NCBI GenBank assembly: GCA_947446925.1
Contig: CANFHU010000006.1
Location: 1-64,000, forward strand
Direction: 5' to 3'
Length of the DNA stretch: 64,000 bases
Source of the DNA: Flavobacteriia bacterium
GTDB lineage: Bacteria; Bacteroidota; Bacteroidia; Flavobacteriales_D; Crocinitomicaceae
Positions 17,074 through 25,721 of this stretch are shown one piece after another; within the stretch, counting starts at the first letter, position 1, and each line of letters starts with the position of its first letter. Position numbers and translations under genes: made by a program. The notes beneath the pieces are model-generated. The model made no database searches, had not been told where the DNA came from, and saw nothing but the letters and a program-made list of their open reading frames with translations.

Positions 17074-18632
17074 TAATAATGGGTATTTATTTCAAAATCA
17101 GTGCTTAATTGAAAATCTATTTTTCCGTTATAAGGAATTTCAAAACTTTTATCCACGGAATTAAATATTGTTTTAACAATCACATATTTAACAGAATTCA
17201 TTTTAGTGAAAAATCCTAGTGTAGGTGCGAAATATACATTTGAAATTTTATTTTCCGATGAAAACTTGGATTTTCCTGCTATTCGTGCAGTTCCTTCTAT
17301 GGTTTCAAGAATATTTTTGAAACCATCTAACAAAATTAAAGATACAGTTGCGTCTAAGGGGAAGGAAGAGGCACAATGTAGTTTAAATTGTCCACTTTTT
17401 ATGGATTTTCCATTCGGTATATTGGATAAATCTAGGTCAAGTGTATCTTTAAAATTTAAATTATTTACTTGAATATGAAGTGGAATAATCGATTTTAAGT
17501 GTAATGAAATTTCACTCGTTGGAAAAAACTCATCCCATCCACCATTTAAGTTGCCGTAAGGGTTGAGTTCAAAGTCATAATTTATTTTGTATAAATCACC
17601 TAAATTTTCAATAAATGAAAGTAGGTTACTATTGCTTGAATTGAAAATAAATTTTTTATCGGTTGTAATCAATTGATTGTCTTTTGTCCATGCAGGTGCT
17701 ATATAAAAAGGATTATTAAGTTGTTGATTTTGAAATGAAATATTGATCCCTGAGAGTGTATTACGAGAAATTAATGAATTTATTTTTCCTTTAGCCATTA
17801 ATTTACAACTGTTTAGGATATTTAATTCTACGGTTGCTTCTGATAATTTAAAATTCCCATTAGTTATTTTTTGTAGGCTTGTTACTGGTAATTCTGTACT
17901 TGATTCAATATGTAAATTACCAAAATATCCCTGGGCATATTCAATCTGAATACCAGAAATTGCAATGCTCATTTTGGTAATATCTTTATTTGTAACCTTG
18001 GTAGCACTTGAAGCTGTTGAATCAAGTTGCATATCAAAATTCGTTACAATCGTATTAAATGTATGATTGTTAACACCTCTCAAATCAATTGAATATCCAC
18101 TTAAATCTAAAGTACTTTTAACAACCGATGGACTGTTAGTACTTCCTTTCTCTGCCATTAAAGTTTTTTTGACAGCAACACCATCTTTCGTGAAACTTGG
18201 AATCTCGATTGTGTAATAAGTTTTGGTAGCTAAAGGATTTAAAAATGTAATAGTTATAGCACCTTTTTTTACCTTTATTTTTTTTAATTCAGCATCTCCA
18301 ATTTCAAGTTTATTTTCAATATCTTTTTGAGATAGTATTGTGCCTGGCGAAACATTTAGTGATGGGAAATTAATTGCTAACTGCGATTGAATAGTCGTAT
18401 CAGGAATTTTTATAAATTCCGCTAATTTTATACGATATAACGTTTTATCATAGACAAGTTTACAGCCATTAGTATCGTTTAGCAATGTCAAAGAATCGGT
18501 AACTAAATCTTGTAAATTTAATTGGTCTTTGATTACAGGGAAACTCCATTGGGTATCCCAATTAGTTATCTCTTTTCTGCATCCAAAAAGACTAAATAAT
18601 AATAAAATTAGAAATAGCCATTTTATATTCAT
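17073..18632 (-). CDS. Large surface or periplasmic lipoprotein of unknown function
   Basis: A 519-residue lipoprotein: the signal peptide ends in the lipobox LFSLFGCRKE (Cys18). The body is beta-rich with no enzymatic motif that I recognise. Recurrent features are a WDTQWSFPVIKD start, which resembles Bacteroidetes lipoproteins that precede barrels, and repeated strands such as STLDLSGYSIDLRG, IAISGIQIEYAQGYFG and ISLHLKSIIPLHIQVNNLNF. It is the first gene of an overlapping operon with a barrel protein and a T9SS propeller. Surface exposure is possible but not shown. Confidence 0.7.
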   Translation of the reverse strand: MNIKWLFLILLLFSLFGCRKEITNWDTQWSFPVIKDQLNLQDLVTDSLTLLNDTNGCKLVYDKTLYRIKLAEFIKIPDTTIQSQLAINFPSLNVSPGTILSQKDIENKLEIGDAELKKIKVKKGAITITFLNPLATKTYYTIEIPSFTKDGVAVKKTLMAEKGSTNSPSVVKSTLDLSGYSIDLRGVNNHTFNTIVTNFDMQLDSTASSATKVTNKDITKMSIAISGIQIEYAQGYFGNLHIESSTELPVTSLQKITNGNFKLSEATVELNILNSCKLMAKGKINSLISRNTLSGINISFQNQQLNNPFYIAPAWTKDNQLITTDKKFIFNSSNSNLLSFIENLGDLYKINYDFELNPYGNLNGGWDEFFPTSEISLHLKSIIPLHIQVNNLNFKDTLDLDLSNIPNGKSIKSGQFKLHCASSFPLDATVSLILLDGFKNILETIEGTARIAGKSKFSSENKISNVYFAPTLGFFTKMNSVKYVIVKTIFNSVDKSFEIPYNGKIDFQLSTDFEINTHY

Positions 18633-18672
18633 GCAAAATCAATTTTCAAAACTTAACGTAATTTGATTTGTA

Positions 18673-19881
18673 CTAAACACGCTCTAAAATTACTGCATAT
18701 CCTTGTCCAACACCAATACACATTGTGGCTAAGGCATAGCGCTTATTACTACGAACTAATTCATGTGCAGCAGATAAAATAATTCTTGCACCAGACATGC
18801 CGAGTGGGTGTCCTAGCGCAATAGCCCCTCCGTTTGGATTTATTCTTGGGTCATTATCTGCTAATCCTAATGCACGTGTACAAGAAAGAACTTGGGCAGC
18901 AAAAGCTTCATTCATTTCTATAACATCCATCTGGTCTAATGTTAATCCAGAACGTTTAAGTAGTTTCTGGGTTGCGTATACAGGTCCAATTCCCATAATT
19001 GTTGGTTCAACACCTGCAACAGCACCTCCTACAATTCTAACCATAGGTGTAAGATGGTTGTTTTTCAATCCGTCTTCTGAAGCAAGCAGTAATGCTGCCG
19101 CCCCATCATTTAGACCGGATGCATTTCCAGCAGTAACAGTCCCTTCCTTTGTGAAAGCAGGACGTAATTTACCTAATGTTTCTATTGTAGTTTCTGGACG
19201 AATAAATTCATCTTTATCAAAAACGATTGGATCTTTTCTTTTTTGAGGAATAGAAATTGGAATTATTTCTTCCATGAATATACCATTCGATTGTGCGATA
19301 CTTGCTTTCTGTTGTGACCAAGATGCAAATTTGTCTTGATCTTCGCGTGAAATTCCATATTTAACTGCTAAATTCTCTGCAGTCATTCCCATACTATCTA
19401 CACCATAAAGGGCTTCCATACGCGGATTAATAAAGCGCCACCCAAAAGAGGAGTCATACATTTGTGCATCTCTTCCAAATGCTGTCGAAGTTTTAGAAAT
19501 AACCCATGGTCCACGTGTCATATGTTCGATACCACCTGAAATATAAATATCTCCAGCATTATCTTTTATTGCTCTAGATGCATTTATTGTAGCAGCCATT
19601 CCAGATGCACATAAGCGATTCACGGTTTCGCCGCCTGCTTGTATAGGTAATTCAGCTAACAAGGATGACATACGAGCAACATTGCGGTTGTCTTCACCTG
19701 CTTGATTAGCACAACCTAATATAACATCTTCAATGTGGCTTGGATCTAATGTAGGATTTTTGGCAACGAGTGCTTTTAATACATCTGCACCTAAATCATC
19801 TGCACGATAATTGGATAAAGTTCCTCCAAAATTCCCAATGGCAGTTCGTACCCCATTCACTAAAAAGACATCTTTTGACAT
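18673..19881 (-). CDS. Thiolase (acetyl-CoA C-acyltransferase)
   Basis: A 402-residue thiolase of fatty-acid beta-oxidation or acetoacetyl-CoA metabolism. It shows the nucleophile Cys91 in VNRLCASGMAA, the GHPLGMSGARI histidine motif and the second catalytic cysteine in MCIGVGQGYA at the C terminus. The ATG at 19881 (MSKDVFLVNGVRTAIG) fits the family; a TTG at 19890 gives only three extra residues. It is close to FadA/PcaF-type proteins, and I cannot separate degradative from biosynthetic thiolase by sequence alone. No other beta-oxidation gene is adjacent. Confidence 0.92.
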   Translation of the reverse strand: MSKDVFLVNGVRTAIGNFGGTLSNYRADDLGADVLKALVAKNPTLDPSHIEDVILGCANQAGEDNRNVARMSSLLAELPIQAGGETVNRLCASGMAATINASRAIKDNAGDIYISGGIEHMTRGPWVISKTSTAFGRDAQMYDSSFGWRFINPRMEALYGVDSMGMTAENLAVKYGISREDQDKFASWSQQKASIAQSNGIFMEEIIPISIPQKRKDPIVFDKDEFIRPETTIETLGKLRPAFTKEGTVTAGNASGLNDGAAALLLASEDGLKNNHLTPMVRIVGGAVAGVEPTIMGIGPVYATQKLLKRSGLTLDQMDVIEMNEAFAAQVLSCTRALGLADNDPRINPNGGAIALGHPLGMSGARIILSAAHELVRSNKRYALATMCIGVGQGYAVILERV

Positions 19882-19900
19882 AAAGTTCAATTTTATGGAT

Positions 19901-19908
19901 CAAAGATA
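19901..19908 (-). promoter_or_regulatory. Possible -7 box for the thiolase gene
   Basis: On the minus strand this reads TATCTTTG, the preferred form of TAnnTTTG, 19 bases before the thiolase ATG. No clear TTG was found at the expected -33 distance, so confidence is limited. Confidence 0.4.
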
Positions 19909-20021
19909 GTAAAGACTTTGAGAATGAATGTAACCGAAAAAAAATATCAATTATTTCATATTTCTTAATCCTAAAATCCTAATTAAATTTTTATCTTCAT
20001 ACCAATTCAAATATTTATTTC

Positions 20022-21116
20022 ATGAAAAAAATACCTTTTCTCATCCTATTTACTTTGTCGATAGGAAATTACTTATCCCAAGTTGATATATTGTCAGATA
20101 AAGAGAAAGCCTTTAAAGATTCCATCGCACAAATAAATGAAGCAGCTAATGCAAGTGCGGTAGGTAAGGAAGCATATAATAGAGGAATAACTTTGTTTAG
20201 CGAAAAGAAAACAATGGATGCAATAAAAGAATTTGAAAAAGCAATTTTATCGGACCCTAAATTTCTTGCTGCTTATTACAATAAAGGAGTTGCTGAAAAT
20301 GAATTAGAAGCATACCTTGCTTCTACTTCCACTTTTAATAAATTATTATCTATTGATTCAACCTATTCAAAAGCATATTTTCAACGTGCTAGAGCATTTC
20401 AAGGTTTGAAAGAATATGACGCATCTGAAAAAAATTATGAAAAAGCACTTAGTTATGATCCTTCAAACATTAAAATAATTTATAATTATGGTGTTTTGCG
20501 ATTTATGCAACAAGATTATAAAGATGCAATTGCTAAGTTTACGCGTTGCATTCAAATAGAACCTAATTCTGCCTTCTATTATAATGATCGTGGGAGTTGT
20601 TACCGTATGTTAGGGGATCTACCAAGGGCAATTTTAGAGTATGAAGAAGCAACGAAAAGAAATTCTAATCTTGCTTTTGTTTACAATAATATTGGTACTA
20701 CCAAGAAAAAGATGAAAGATTACCCAGGTGCTATCCTAGCATTCAACAAAGCAATTAATGTAGATCCAAAATTTTATATGGCTTTTGTAAATAGAGGTGC
20801 TACTTACTTTACGCAAGCAAAATATGTAGAGGCGGAAAAAGATTTTAATCAAGCAAAGCAAATAAACGAAAACAATGCTCCTGCATATGCAAACTTAGCA
20901 TCTATTTTGATACTTAAAAAAGAATTTCAAAAAGCACTTGAAAATGCAGATACGGCTATTAGCATCGATAAAAATTATGGTGTCGCCTATTTAAATCGTG
21001 GAATAGCAAGAGAAATGTTGCGGGACATGAAAGGTGCATGTGAAGATTGGCGCAAAGCACAAGATTTAGGTGTCGATCTAGGGAAATCGTATTCTTCTAC
21101 TAACTGCAATAATTAA
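20022..21116 (+). CDS. Secreted TPR-repeat protein
   Basis: A 364-residue exported protein: signal peptide (about 1-20, ending NYLSQ), then about eight tetratricopeptide repeats (AYNRGITLFSEKKTMDAIKEFEKAI, AYYNKGVAENELEAY, AYFQRARAFQGLKEYDASEKNY, FYYNDRGSCYRMLGDLPRAI and so on). TPR arrays mediate protein contacts, so a periplasmic scaffold is likely. It lies 5 bases upstream of an OmpA/PD40 gene, itself with TPR-like sequence, so they form an operon and probably a complex at the peptidoglycan or outer membrane. Confidence 0.9.
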   Translation: MKKIPFLILFTLSIGNYLSQVDILSDKEKAFKDSIAQINEAANASAVGKEAYNRGITLFSEKKTMDAIKEFEKAILSDPKFLAAYYNKGVAENELEAYLASTSTFNKLLSIDSTYSKAYFQRARAFQGLKEYDASEKNYEKALSYDPSNIKIIYNYGVLRFMQQDYKDAIAKFTRCIQIEPNSAFYYNDRGSCYRMLGDLPRAILEYEEATKRNSNLAFVYNNIGTTKKKMKDYPGAILAFNKAINVDPKFYMAFVNRGATYFTQAKYVEAEKDFNQAKQINENNAPAYANLASILILKKEFQKALENADTAISIDKNYGVAYLNRGIAREMLRDMKGACEDWRKAQDLGVDLGKSYSSTNCNN

Positions 21117-21121
21117 TTAAA

Positions 21122-23191
21122 ATGAAAAATAGTTTATTAATACTTTTTACGTGTAGTTTAGGTTTTTTAACCTTTTCTCAAAATGTTGAATTTAAATCTT
21201 CTAACTTTAAAGGAGATAAGGTTGGTTTTAAAAATGCGGAAACTGCAATTGAACTTGGAGATTCCTACTTTGAAAAGGCTAATAAGTTATTGTTTGGTGT
21301 GAAAGATTACAAAGGGAATTTTATTTACGCAAAAAAACAATATGACATTGCACAAAAATTCAATCCTTCGAACGCCCTGCTAAATTTTAAAATCGGCGTT
21401 TGTTTATTTAATTCTAGTAATCCTACTAGTGCGACTTCCTATTTTAGTAAAGCAAAAGAATTAGATCCAAATTGCGATCCTTTCCTGAATTATTATTATG
21501 GAAGAATGGCGCAATTAGATGCTAAATATGACGAAGCAATTGCTTTTTATGTGAAATTTACAACTGAATACAAAAAAGCTACTGAGTTCACTAAATTCAT
21601 AGAACAACGCAAAAAAGAGTGCGAAAACGCAAAAAAACAAACTGCGAATCCTTTGCGCGCTTGGGTAGATAATGTATCTGAATTGAATTCTGAAAATGAC
21701 GATATAGCTCCTTCTATTTCAGTGGATGGGGCAGACATGCTTTTCTCTTCTCGAAGAAAGAATGAAAACACGCCAGATTCTATTGGTGAATATGATTTTG
21801 ATATTTATGCATCCTCACTTGCTTTAGGAAATTGGCTTGCACCTAAAAAGTTACAAGGCGATATAAATTCGAAAGTAGATGATGTAGTAAATACGATAAG
21901 TTACGATGGTACGACTTTATTATTGCACCGTTCAGTAAATAATCAATCCGATATCTTCGAGTCTAAACTGGTTGGTGCTAATTGGTCAACGCCGGAAGTG
22001 ATGAACCATAATATTTCAAATCCAAAATACAACGATCGTTTTGCTTGTTATAACCATACTGGTTACAAAATTTATTTCATTCGCGATAATGAGGAAGCAG
22101 AAAATGGATTTCAAGCGGTTTATTCTGGTATGGAAAGTAAACTTCGAAGAGATTATGCGACAACTACGTTTTTAGATGTGCTTAATTCAAAATTCAGCGA
22201 AGGTCCCATGTATATTACGATAAAAGGAGATGTTTTATACATTGCTTCTCAAGGACATGGTTCCATGGGAGGATATGATATTTTTGTATCAAAATTTGTG
22301 CAAGGGCAATGGACAGCACCCGTAAATATGGGGTATCCAATCAATACGCAATACGATGATTTTTTCTACTCTCCTACGGTAAATGGTAAATTTGCGTACA
22401 TTACTTCCAATCGCCCAGGTGGTAAAGGTGGATATGATATTTATAAAGTGACTTATTGGGGTCCAGATAAAACTCCTTTGGTTTCTACGGAAGATTTTTT
22501 GATTTCTTCGATTTTACAACCGGTGAACGATAATGTAATTGAGTCTAAGGTAGATGTAACACGTAAATTTTTAACTGTTTTTAAAGGGAACACTATTGAT
22601 TTATTAAATGCACAGCCTGTTGCTGCAACCATTGATATCACGGATAATGCATCTGGAAAAATTACAGAGTCTGTAAATACCAACAGTGCTACCGGTAAAT
22701 TTTTAATCACTTTACCTTCTGGTAAGAATTATGGAATTGCTGTCAAAGCAAACAATTATTTATTTCACTCTGAAAATTTCGATTTACCAGATGGGGGAGA
22801 GGATAATATCGTTTCTAAAACGATTCAATTAAAAAATATAGCGATTGGAAATACAATTACCTTGACAAATATTTTCTTCGATTTAGGAAAAGCAACATTA
22901 CGTATGGAGTCAAACGCTGAGTTAGATCGTTTGGTTAAATTAATGAACGATGCGCCAAAATTAAAAATTGAAATTAGTGGCCATACTGATAATACTGGAT
23001 CAGCAGCAATGAACGAGAATTTATCCCAGCAACGTGCAAATGCCGTTGTTGCATATGTGGTATCCAAAGGAATTGAAGCAACTCGTTTAGCAGCGAAGGG
23101 ATATGGCTCTAAAAAACCAATCGCAACAAACGAAACAGATGCTGGACGACAACAAAACCGACGTACTGAATTTAAAATCACCTCCAATTAA
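21122..23191 (+). CDS. OmpA-family protein with TPR and PD40 repeats
   Basis: A 689-residue exported protein: signal peptide (about 1-19), N-terminal TPR-like helices (to about 180), a PD40/WD40-like beta-propeller (about 190-450; DIAPSISVDGADMLFSSRR, GGYDIFVSK, GGKGGYDIYKVTY), a small beta domain (about 490-580), and a C-terminal OmpA peptidoglycan-binding domain (about 585-689; NIFFDLGKATLRMES, ISGHTDNTGSAAMNENLSQQ, QQNRRTEFKI). This architecture is common in Bacteroidetes envelope and T9SS-linked proteins, tying outer-membrane or surface complexes to the wall. It is paired with the TPR gene just upstream. The call does not rest on exact orthology to PorE or SprE-type proteins. Confidence 0.9.
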   Translation: MKNSLLILFTCSLGFLTFSQNVEFKSSNFKGDKVGFKNAETAIELGDSYFEKANKLLFGVKDYKGNFIYAKKQYDIAQKFNPSNALLNFKIGVCLFNSSNPTSATSYFSKAKELDPNCDPFLNYYYGRMAQLDAKYDEAIAFYVKFTTEYKKATEFTKFIEQRKKECENAKKQTANPLRAWVDNVSELNSENDDIAPSISVDGADMLFSSRRKNENTPDSIGEYDFDIYASSLALGNWLAPKKLQGDINSKVDDVVNTISYDGTTLLLHRSVNNQSDIFESKLVGANWSTPEVMNHNISNPKYNDRFACYNHTGYKIYFIRDNEEAENGFQAVYSGMESKLRRDYATTTFLDVLNSKFSEGPMYITIKGDVLYIASQGHGSMGGYDIFVSKFVQGQWTAPVNMGYPINTQYDDFFYSPTVNGKFAYITSNRPGGKGGYDIYKVTYWGPDKTPLVSTEDFLISSILQPVNDNVIESKVDVTRKFLTVFKGNTIDLLNAQPVAATIDITDNASGKITESVNTNSATGKFLITLPSGKNYGIAVKANNYLFHSENFDLPDGGEDNIVSKTIQLKNIAIGNTITLTNIFFDLGKATLRMESNAELDRLVKLMNDAPKLKIEISGHTDNTGSAAMNENLSQQRANAVVAYVVSKGIEATRLAAKGYGSKKPIATNETDAGRQQNRRTEFKITSN

Positions 23192-23202
23192 AGCCCCGTA
23201 CA

Positions 23203-23298
23203 GACGCGATGCTTCGCGTCTCCAAAAGGATGCTTCGCGTCTCCATATAGATGCTTCGCGTCTCCAACAAAGATGCTTCGCGTCTCCATTGCTTCGCG
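23203..23298. repeat. GC-rich minisatellite with GCTTCGC cores
   Basis: Four copies of gatgcttcgcgtctcca lie at 23208-23224, 23229-23245, 23250-23266 and 23272-23288 (period 21-22), with a fifth, truncated core at 23290-23298. The first copy also forms a stem with agacgcg (23203-23208 region). The array begins 12 bases after the OmpA gene stop. Its GC content contrasts sharply with the AT-rich surroundings, so it has a different origin or selection. Confidence 0.9.
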
Positions 23299-23322
23299 CT
23301 ATATTCTACAATTCACATAACA

Positions 23323-23357
23323 AAAAAAAATCTTGGGTAAAACCCAAGATTTTTTTT
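23323..23357. terminator. Strong bidirectional terminator
   Basis: AAAAAAAATCTTGGGT (23323-23338) pairs with ACCCAAGATTTTTTTT (23342-23357) around a 3-base loop, giving a run of T after the stem on the plus strand and of T on the minus strand too. It closes the TPR-OmpA operon on the plus strand and trigger factor on the minus strand. Confidence 0.85.
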
Positions 23358-23467
23358 GCGCTCTGAGCAAAGCTCAGTATAAACATCTTCCAATCTGCTA
23401 ATTTGTAAAATTCAAACTCGCCAATTAGGAATCTTCAAATATTCAATTTCTCCCTGAGTTGTCCCCA

Positions 23468-23495
23468 TTGAGCTTGTCGAGATATGTCGAAGGGC
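23468..23495. repeat. Intergenic element of the cttcgacatatctcgacaag type
   Basis: On the minus strand the 28 bases read GCCCTTCGACATATCTCGAC followed by AAGCTCAA, directly after the trigger factor stop. Such TCGAC-containing motifs recur between genes in many Bacteroidetes in my recollection. Only one copy is in this window, so its repeat nature is inferred. The rest of 23358-23467 holds an imperfect CTGAGC/GCTCAG stem (near 23363-23377) and otherwise nothing I can name. Confidence 0.45.
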
Positions 23496-23497
23496 AA

Positions 23498-24856
23498 TTA
23501 TTTCTTCCCGTTTGCGATTTCAATAAACTCGTCGTAAGAAACAACTTTATCCGATAATGTAACAGTAGATTTGAAATATTCCGTCAATTTAGTTTCTGCT
23601 AACATGTCATATACACGTGCAGATTCTTCTTTGTTAGTCAATACTTGAATTGCAGAAGTAGTTAATTCTTTATCCTCAGGAGCTGGAATGCCATATTGAG
23701 CATATTGACTAACCAATAATCCTTTTGTAAATTCTAAAGCTTCTTTTTGATCTACTTTAATATCGTTTGCTTTGAAGATATGTCCTTGGATTAATTGCCA
23801 TTTCATGCTTTTCTCATATCCTTCAAATTGCGCTTCAATTTCTTCTAAAGTAATTGGTTTCTCATTAGAAACTTGAATCCATTTTTTTAAGAAATCAGAA
23901 GGTAATTCTACGTTTGTTTGTTCTACTAAACGTTCGTAAACTTCACGAGTTAATAAACGATCAGAATCTTGCGCAAACATTTTGTCTAAATCTTCTTTTA
24001 CACGCTCTTTTAAAGCCTCTTCAGAAGAAACAACTCCTTCTCCAAACAATTTATCAAACAATTCCTGATTTAATTCTGCCAATTCCATGTGGCGAATTTC
24101 ATTGATTTTCATTTCAAAAGTAGCTGAAATTGTTGCTAAGTCTTCTTCTTTTAAGCCTAACATTGCTGCAGTATCTTTTCCTCCTTTAGAAACGTCTGCT
24201 GGATTTACGGTTAACACATCGCCAACTTTTTTTCCTGTAAGTTCTTTTTTAGCCGTTGCATTTTCAACAAACTCCATGGAAATAGTGGAAGAATGAAGTA
24301 CACCTTGGTCTTTAACTGTACCATCTGCATTCAATTCTGTAAATTGTGCTAAAATCATATCGGTAGCACCAACATTTTCAGAAGCAACTAATTTACCATA
24401 ACGTCTACGCAAATCATCCACTTGTTGGTCAATCAATTTTGCATCTACATTTACTTTTACATAATTAAAAGCATCTTTTAAAGCAGCATCAATTATAATA
24501 GTTGGAGCTAAACCAATTTCAAATGCAAATTCAAAATCCGCAGGTGCATTAAAGTCACCTTTTACTTCTTCTTTGTCGTATGGAATTGGATTTCCTAAAA
24601 TTTCTACTTTGTTATTAGTAAAGTAAGTCGTCAATGCATTGCTAACCACTTTATTAATCTCTTCAATTAATATACCTTTACCATATTGTTTTTTAATTAA
24701 AGCTAATGGAACATGACCAGGTCTAAAACCAGGGTTTTTAGCTTGTTTTCTAGCTTTCTCCAAAGCATTTGAAACCTGAGTTTCATAATCTAAAGGTGCA
24801 ATATTAACACGTAAAATAGCACTTGTTGAGTTTACATCTTCGCGAATTACATTCAT
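23498..24856 (-). CDS. tig: Trigger factor (ribosome-bound chaperone)
   Basis: A 452-residue chaperone that meets nascent chains at the ribosome exit. The ribosome-binding signature GFRPG is at residues 43-47, inside a typical N-terminal domain (MNVIREDVNSTSAILRVNI). The central peptidyl-prolyl isomerase-like domain is about 150-250, and the C-terminal helical cradle follows. The length is usual. The central domain is weakly conserved, as in other Bacteroidetes. tRNA-Leu lies upstream on the same strand, separated by a terminator. Confidence 0.95.
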   Translation of the reverse strand: MNVIREDVNSTSAILRVNIAPLDYETQVSNALEKARKQAKNPGFRPGHVPLALIKKQYGKGILIEEINKVVSNALTTYFTNNKVEILGNPIPYDKEEVKGDFNAPADFEFAFEIGLAPTIIIDAALKDAFNYVKVNVDAKLIDQQVDDLRRRYGKLVASENVGATDMILAQFTELNADGTVKDQGVLHSSTISMEFVENATAKKELTGKKVGDVLTVNPADVSKGGKDTAAMLGLKEEDLATISATFEMKINEIRHMELAELNQELFDKLFGEGVVSSEEALKERVKEDLDKMFAQDSDRLLTREVYERLVEQTNVELPSDFLKKWIQVSNEKPITLEEIEAQFEGYEKSMKWQLIQGHIFKANDIKVDQKEALEFTKGLLVSQYAQYGIPAPEDKELTTSAIQVLTNKEESARVYDMLAETKLTEYFKSTVTLSDKVVSYDEFIEIANGKK

Positions 24857-24882
24857 TTTTTTTATTTTTAATTATAAACAAA

Positions 24883-24910
24883 AAATGGCATAAGAATACT
24901 TATACCATTT
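24883..24910 (-). terminator. Terminator after tRNA-Leu
   Basis: On the minus strand AAATGGTATAAG (24910-24899) pairs with CTTATGCCATTT (24894-24883), including one G-U wobble, around a 4-base loop and followed by TTT then GTTT. It lies 13 bases beyond the tRNA 3' end and just before the trigger factor start. Confidence 0.7.
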
Positions 24911-24923
24911 CATTTAATTTTAG

Positions 24924-25005
24924 TGCGGATAGAGGGACTCGAACCCACACGCCTCGCGGCACCAGATCCTAAGTCTGGCATGTCTACCAATTTCACCATA
25001 TCCGC
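24924..25005 (-). tRNA. tRNA-Leu(UAG)
   Basis: An 82-base minus-strand tRNA. The 7-bp acceptor stem GCGGATA/TATCCGC closes with discriminator A at 24924. The anticodon stem CCAGA/TCTGG surrounds the loop CTTAGGA, giving anticodon UAG (reads CUN leucine codons). A long variable arm (TGCCGCGAGGCGT) marks it as class II, and the T-arm GGGTTCGAGTCCC is intact. CCA is not encoded. Confidence 0.96.
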
Positions 25006-25601
25006 TTATAATTTTTAGATTACTCGACTGTAAACTAAACCGATTTTGTATTTCGGAGTACAAATGTACATCTTTTTTTAAGAATCAAAAACTTTTTATA
25101 AAAAAAATCACTACTGTCCGATAAAAGTTAAAAATCAGCGATGAAACCTTTTAGATTATAAGTTGTTTAGCGTTTTAGAAAGAAGATAGACTTGATTTTG
25201 TAACAAACTTTAATCGCCCTTAAAAAGGATTTTACTAAAACAAGGATAAATGAAAGGAAATGCACCCATGTCTGAGCTCAGCAGCCTTGCATCCTGAAAG
25301 GGGCAAGTAAACTGTGTTTGCGAGTTTGGGTAAATGACTAGAATGTTCCATAGTTTTAGAAAATTGTTTTTACAGGCTTGACTTTTTGGTTCTTTTGGGT
25401 CAAGCCAAAAGAACAGAAAAATTAATCGGACAATAATGAAAAAAAATAGCATATAATAGATACAATCCATTTTATCTAAATAGATGTTTGTCCAAGTTGT
25501 CTTGAATAAAAAAGCATTAACTTGTTCGAATAGTATTTCTTAATCAATTTTAAAATTTGAATTGCAAACTTAATTTTGTTAACCTTCCATTGTTAATTTG
25601 T
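25006..25601. other. Non-coding stretch with a likely dispersed Bacteroidetes intergenic element
   Basis: About 600 bases between tRNA-Leu and the adhesin promoter hold no credible gene. A minus-strand 86-codon reading frame (25210-25470) has a low-complexity, Phe/Pro-rich, non-protein-like sequence. At 25389-25414 a perfect 10-bp hairpin (GTTCTTTTGG/CCAAAAGAAC) lies within cttgactttttggttctttt...ccaaaagaac, a motif I recall as a recurrent intergenic repeat in Bacteroidetes. No terminal repeats or transposase are seen. Its copy number in this genome is unknown. Confidence 0.45.
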
Positions 25602-25631
25602 TTTGTTTTTCTGCAAATTATCTTATTTTTG
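25602..25631 (+). promoter_or_regulatory. Vegetative-type promoter of the adhesin operon
   Basis: TTTG at 25602-25605 and TATTTTTG at 25624-25631 are 18 bases apart, matching TTTG-N18-TAnnTTTG. Transcription would start near 25638, leaving an ~84-base leader that includes the second promoter-like element at 25666-25689. Confidence 0.65.
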
Positions 25632-25665
25632 TCACACTTTAAATTAAGAGGTAGTGTGTTTTGGG

Positions 25666-25689
25666 CAACCTGAAACTTTTTTATACGTC
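25666..25689 (+). promoter_or_regulatory. ECF-sigma-like promoter of the adhesin operon
   Basis: CAACC at 25666-25670 and CGTC at 25686-25689 are separated by 15 bases rich in T. This is the AAC/CGTC layout recognised by extracytoplasmic-function sigma factors. It would start transcription about 8 bases downstream and give a ~25-base leader before the ATG at 25722. No ECF sigma gene is in the window. The motif is seen; the sigma class is inferred. Confidence 0.55.
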
Positions 25690-25721
25690 GTTAAAGTTAT
25701 AAACACATAAATTTTTTTGTT

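Noticed and set aside
23203-23298. CRISPR array
   Set aside because: Period is only 21-22 bases with 4-5-base spacers that are not spacer-like, and no cas genes are near.
23103-23366. 87-codon plus-strand reading frame across the end of the OmpA gene
   Set aside because: Its middle is the tandem DNA repeat (ASRL-type repeats are a by-product), and its start lies inside OmpA in another frame.
25210-25470. 86-codon minus-strand reading frame near tRNA-Leu
   Set aside because: Amino-acid content is low-complexity and not protein-like, no start context or neighbour supports it, and it coincides with a hairpin-bearing intergenic element.
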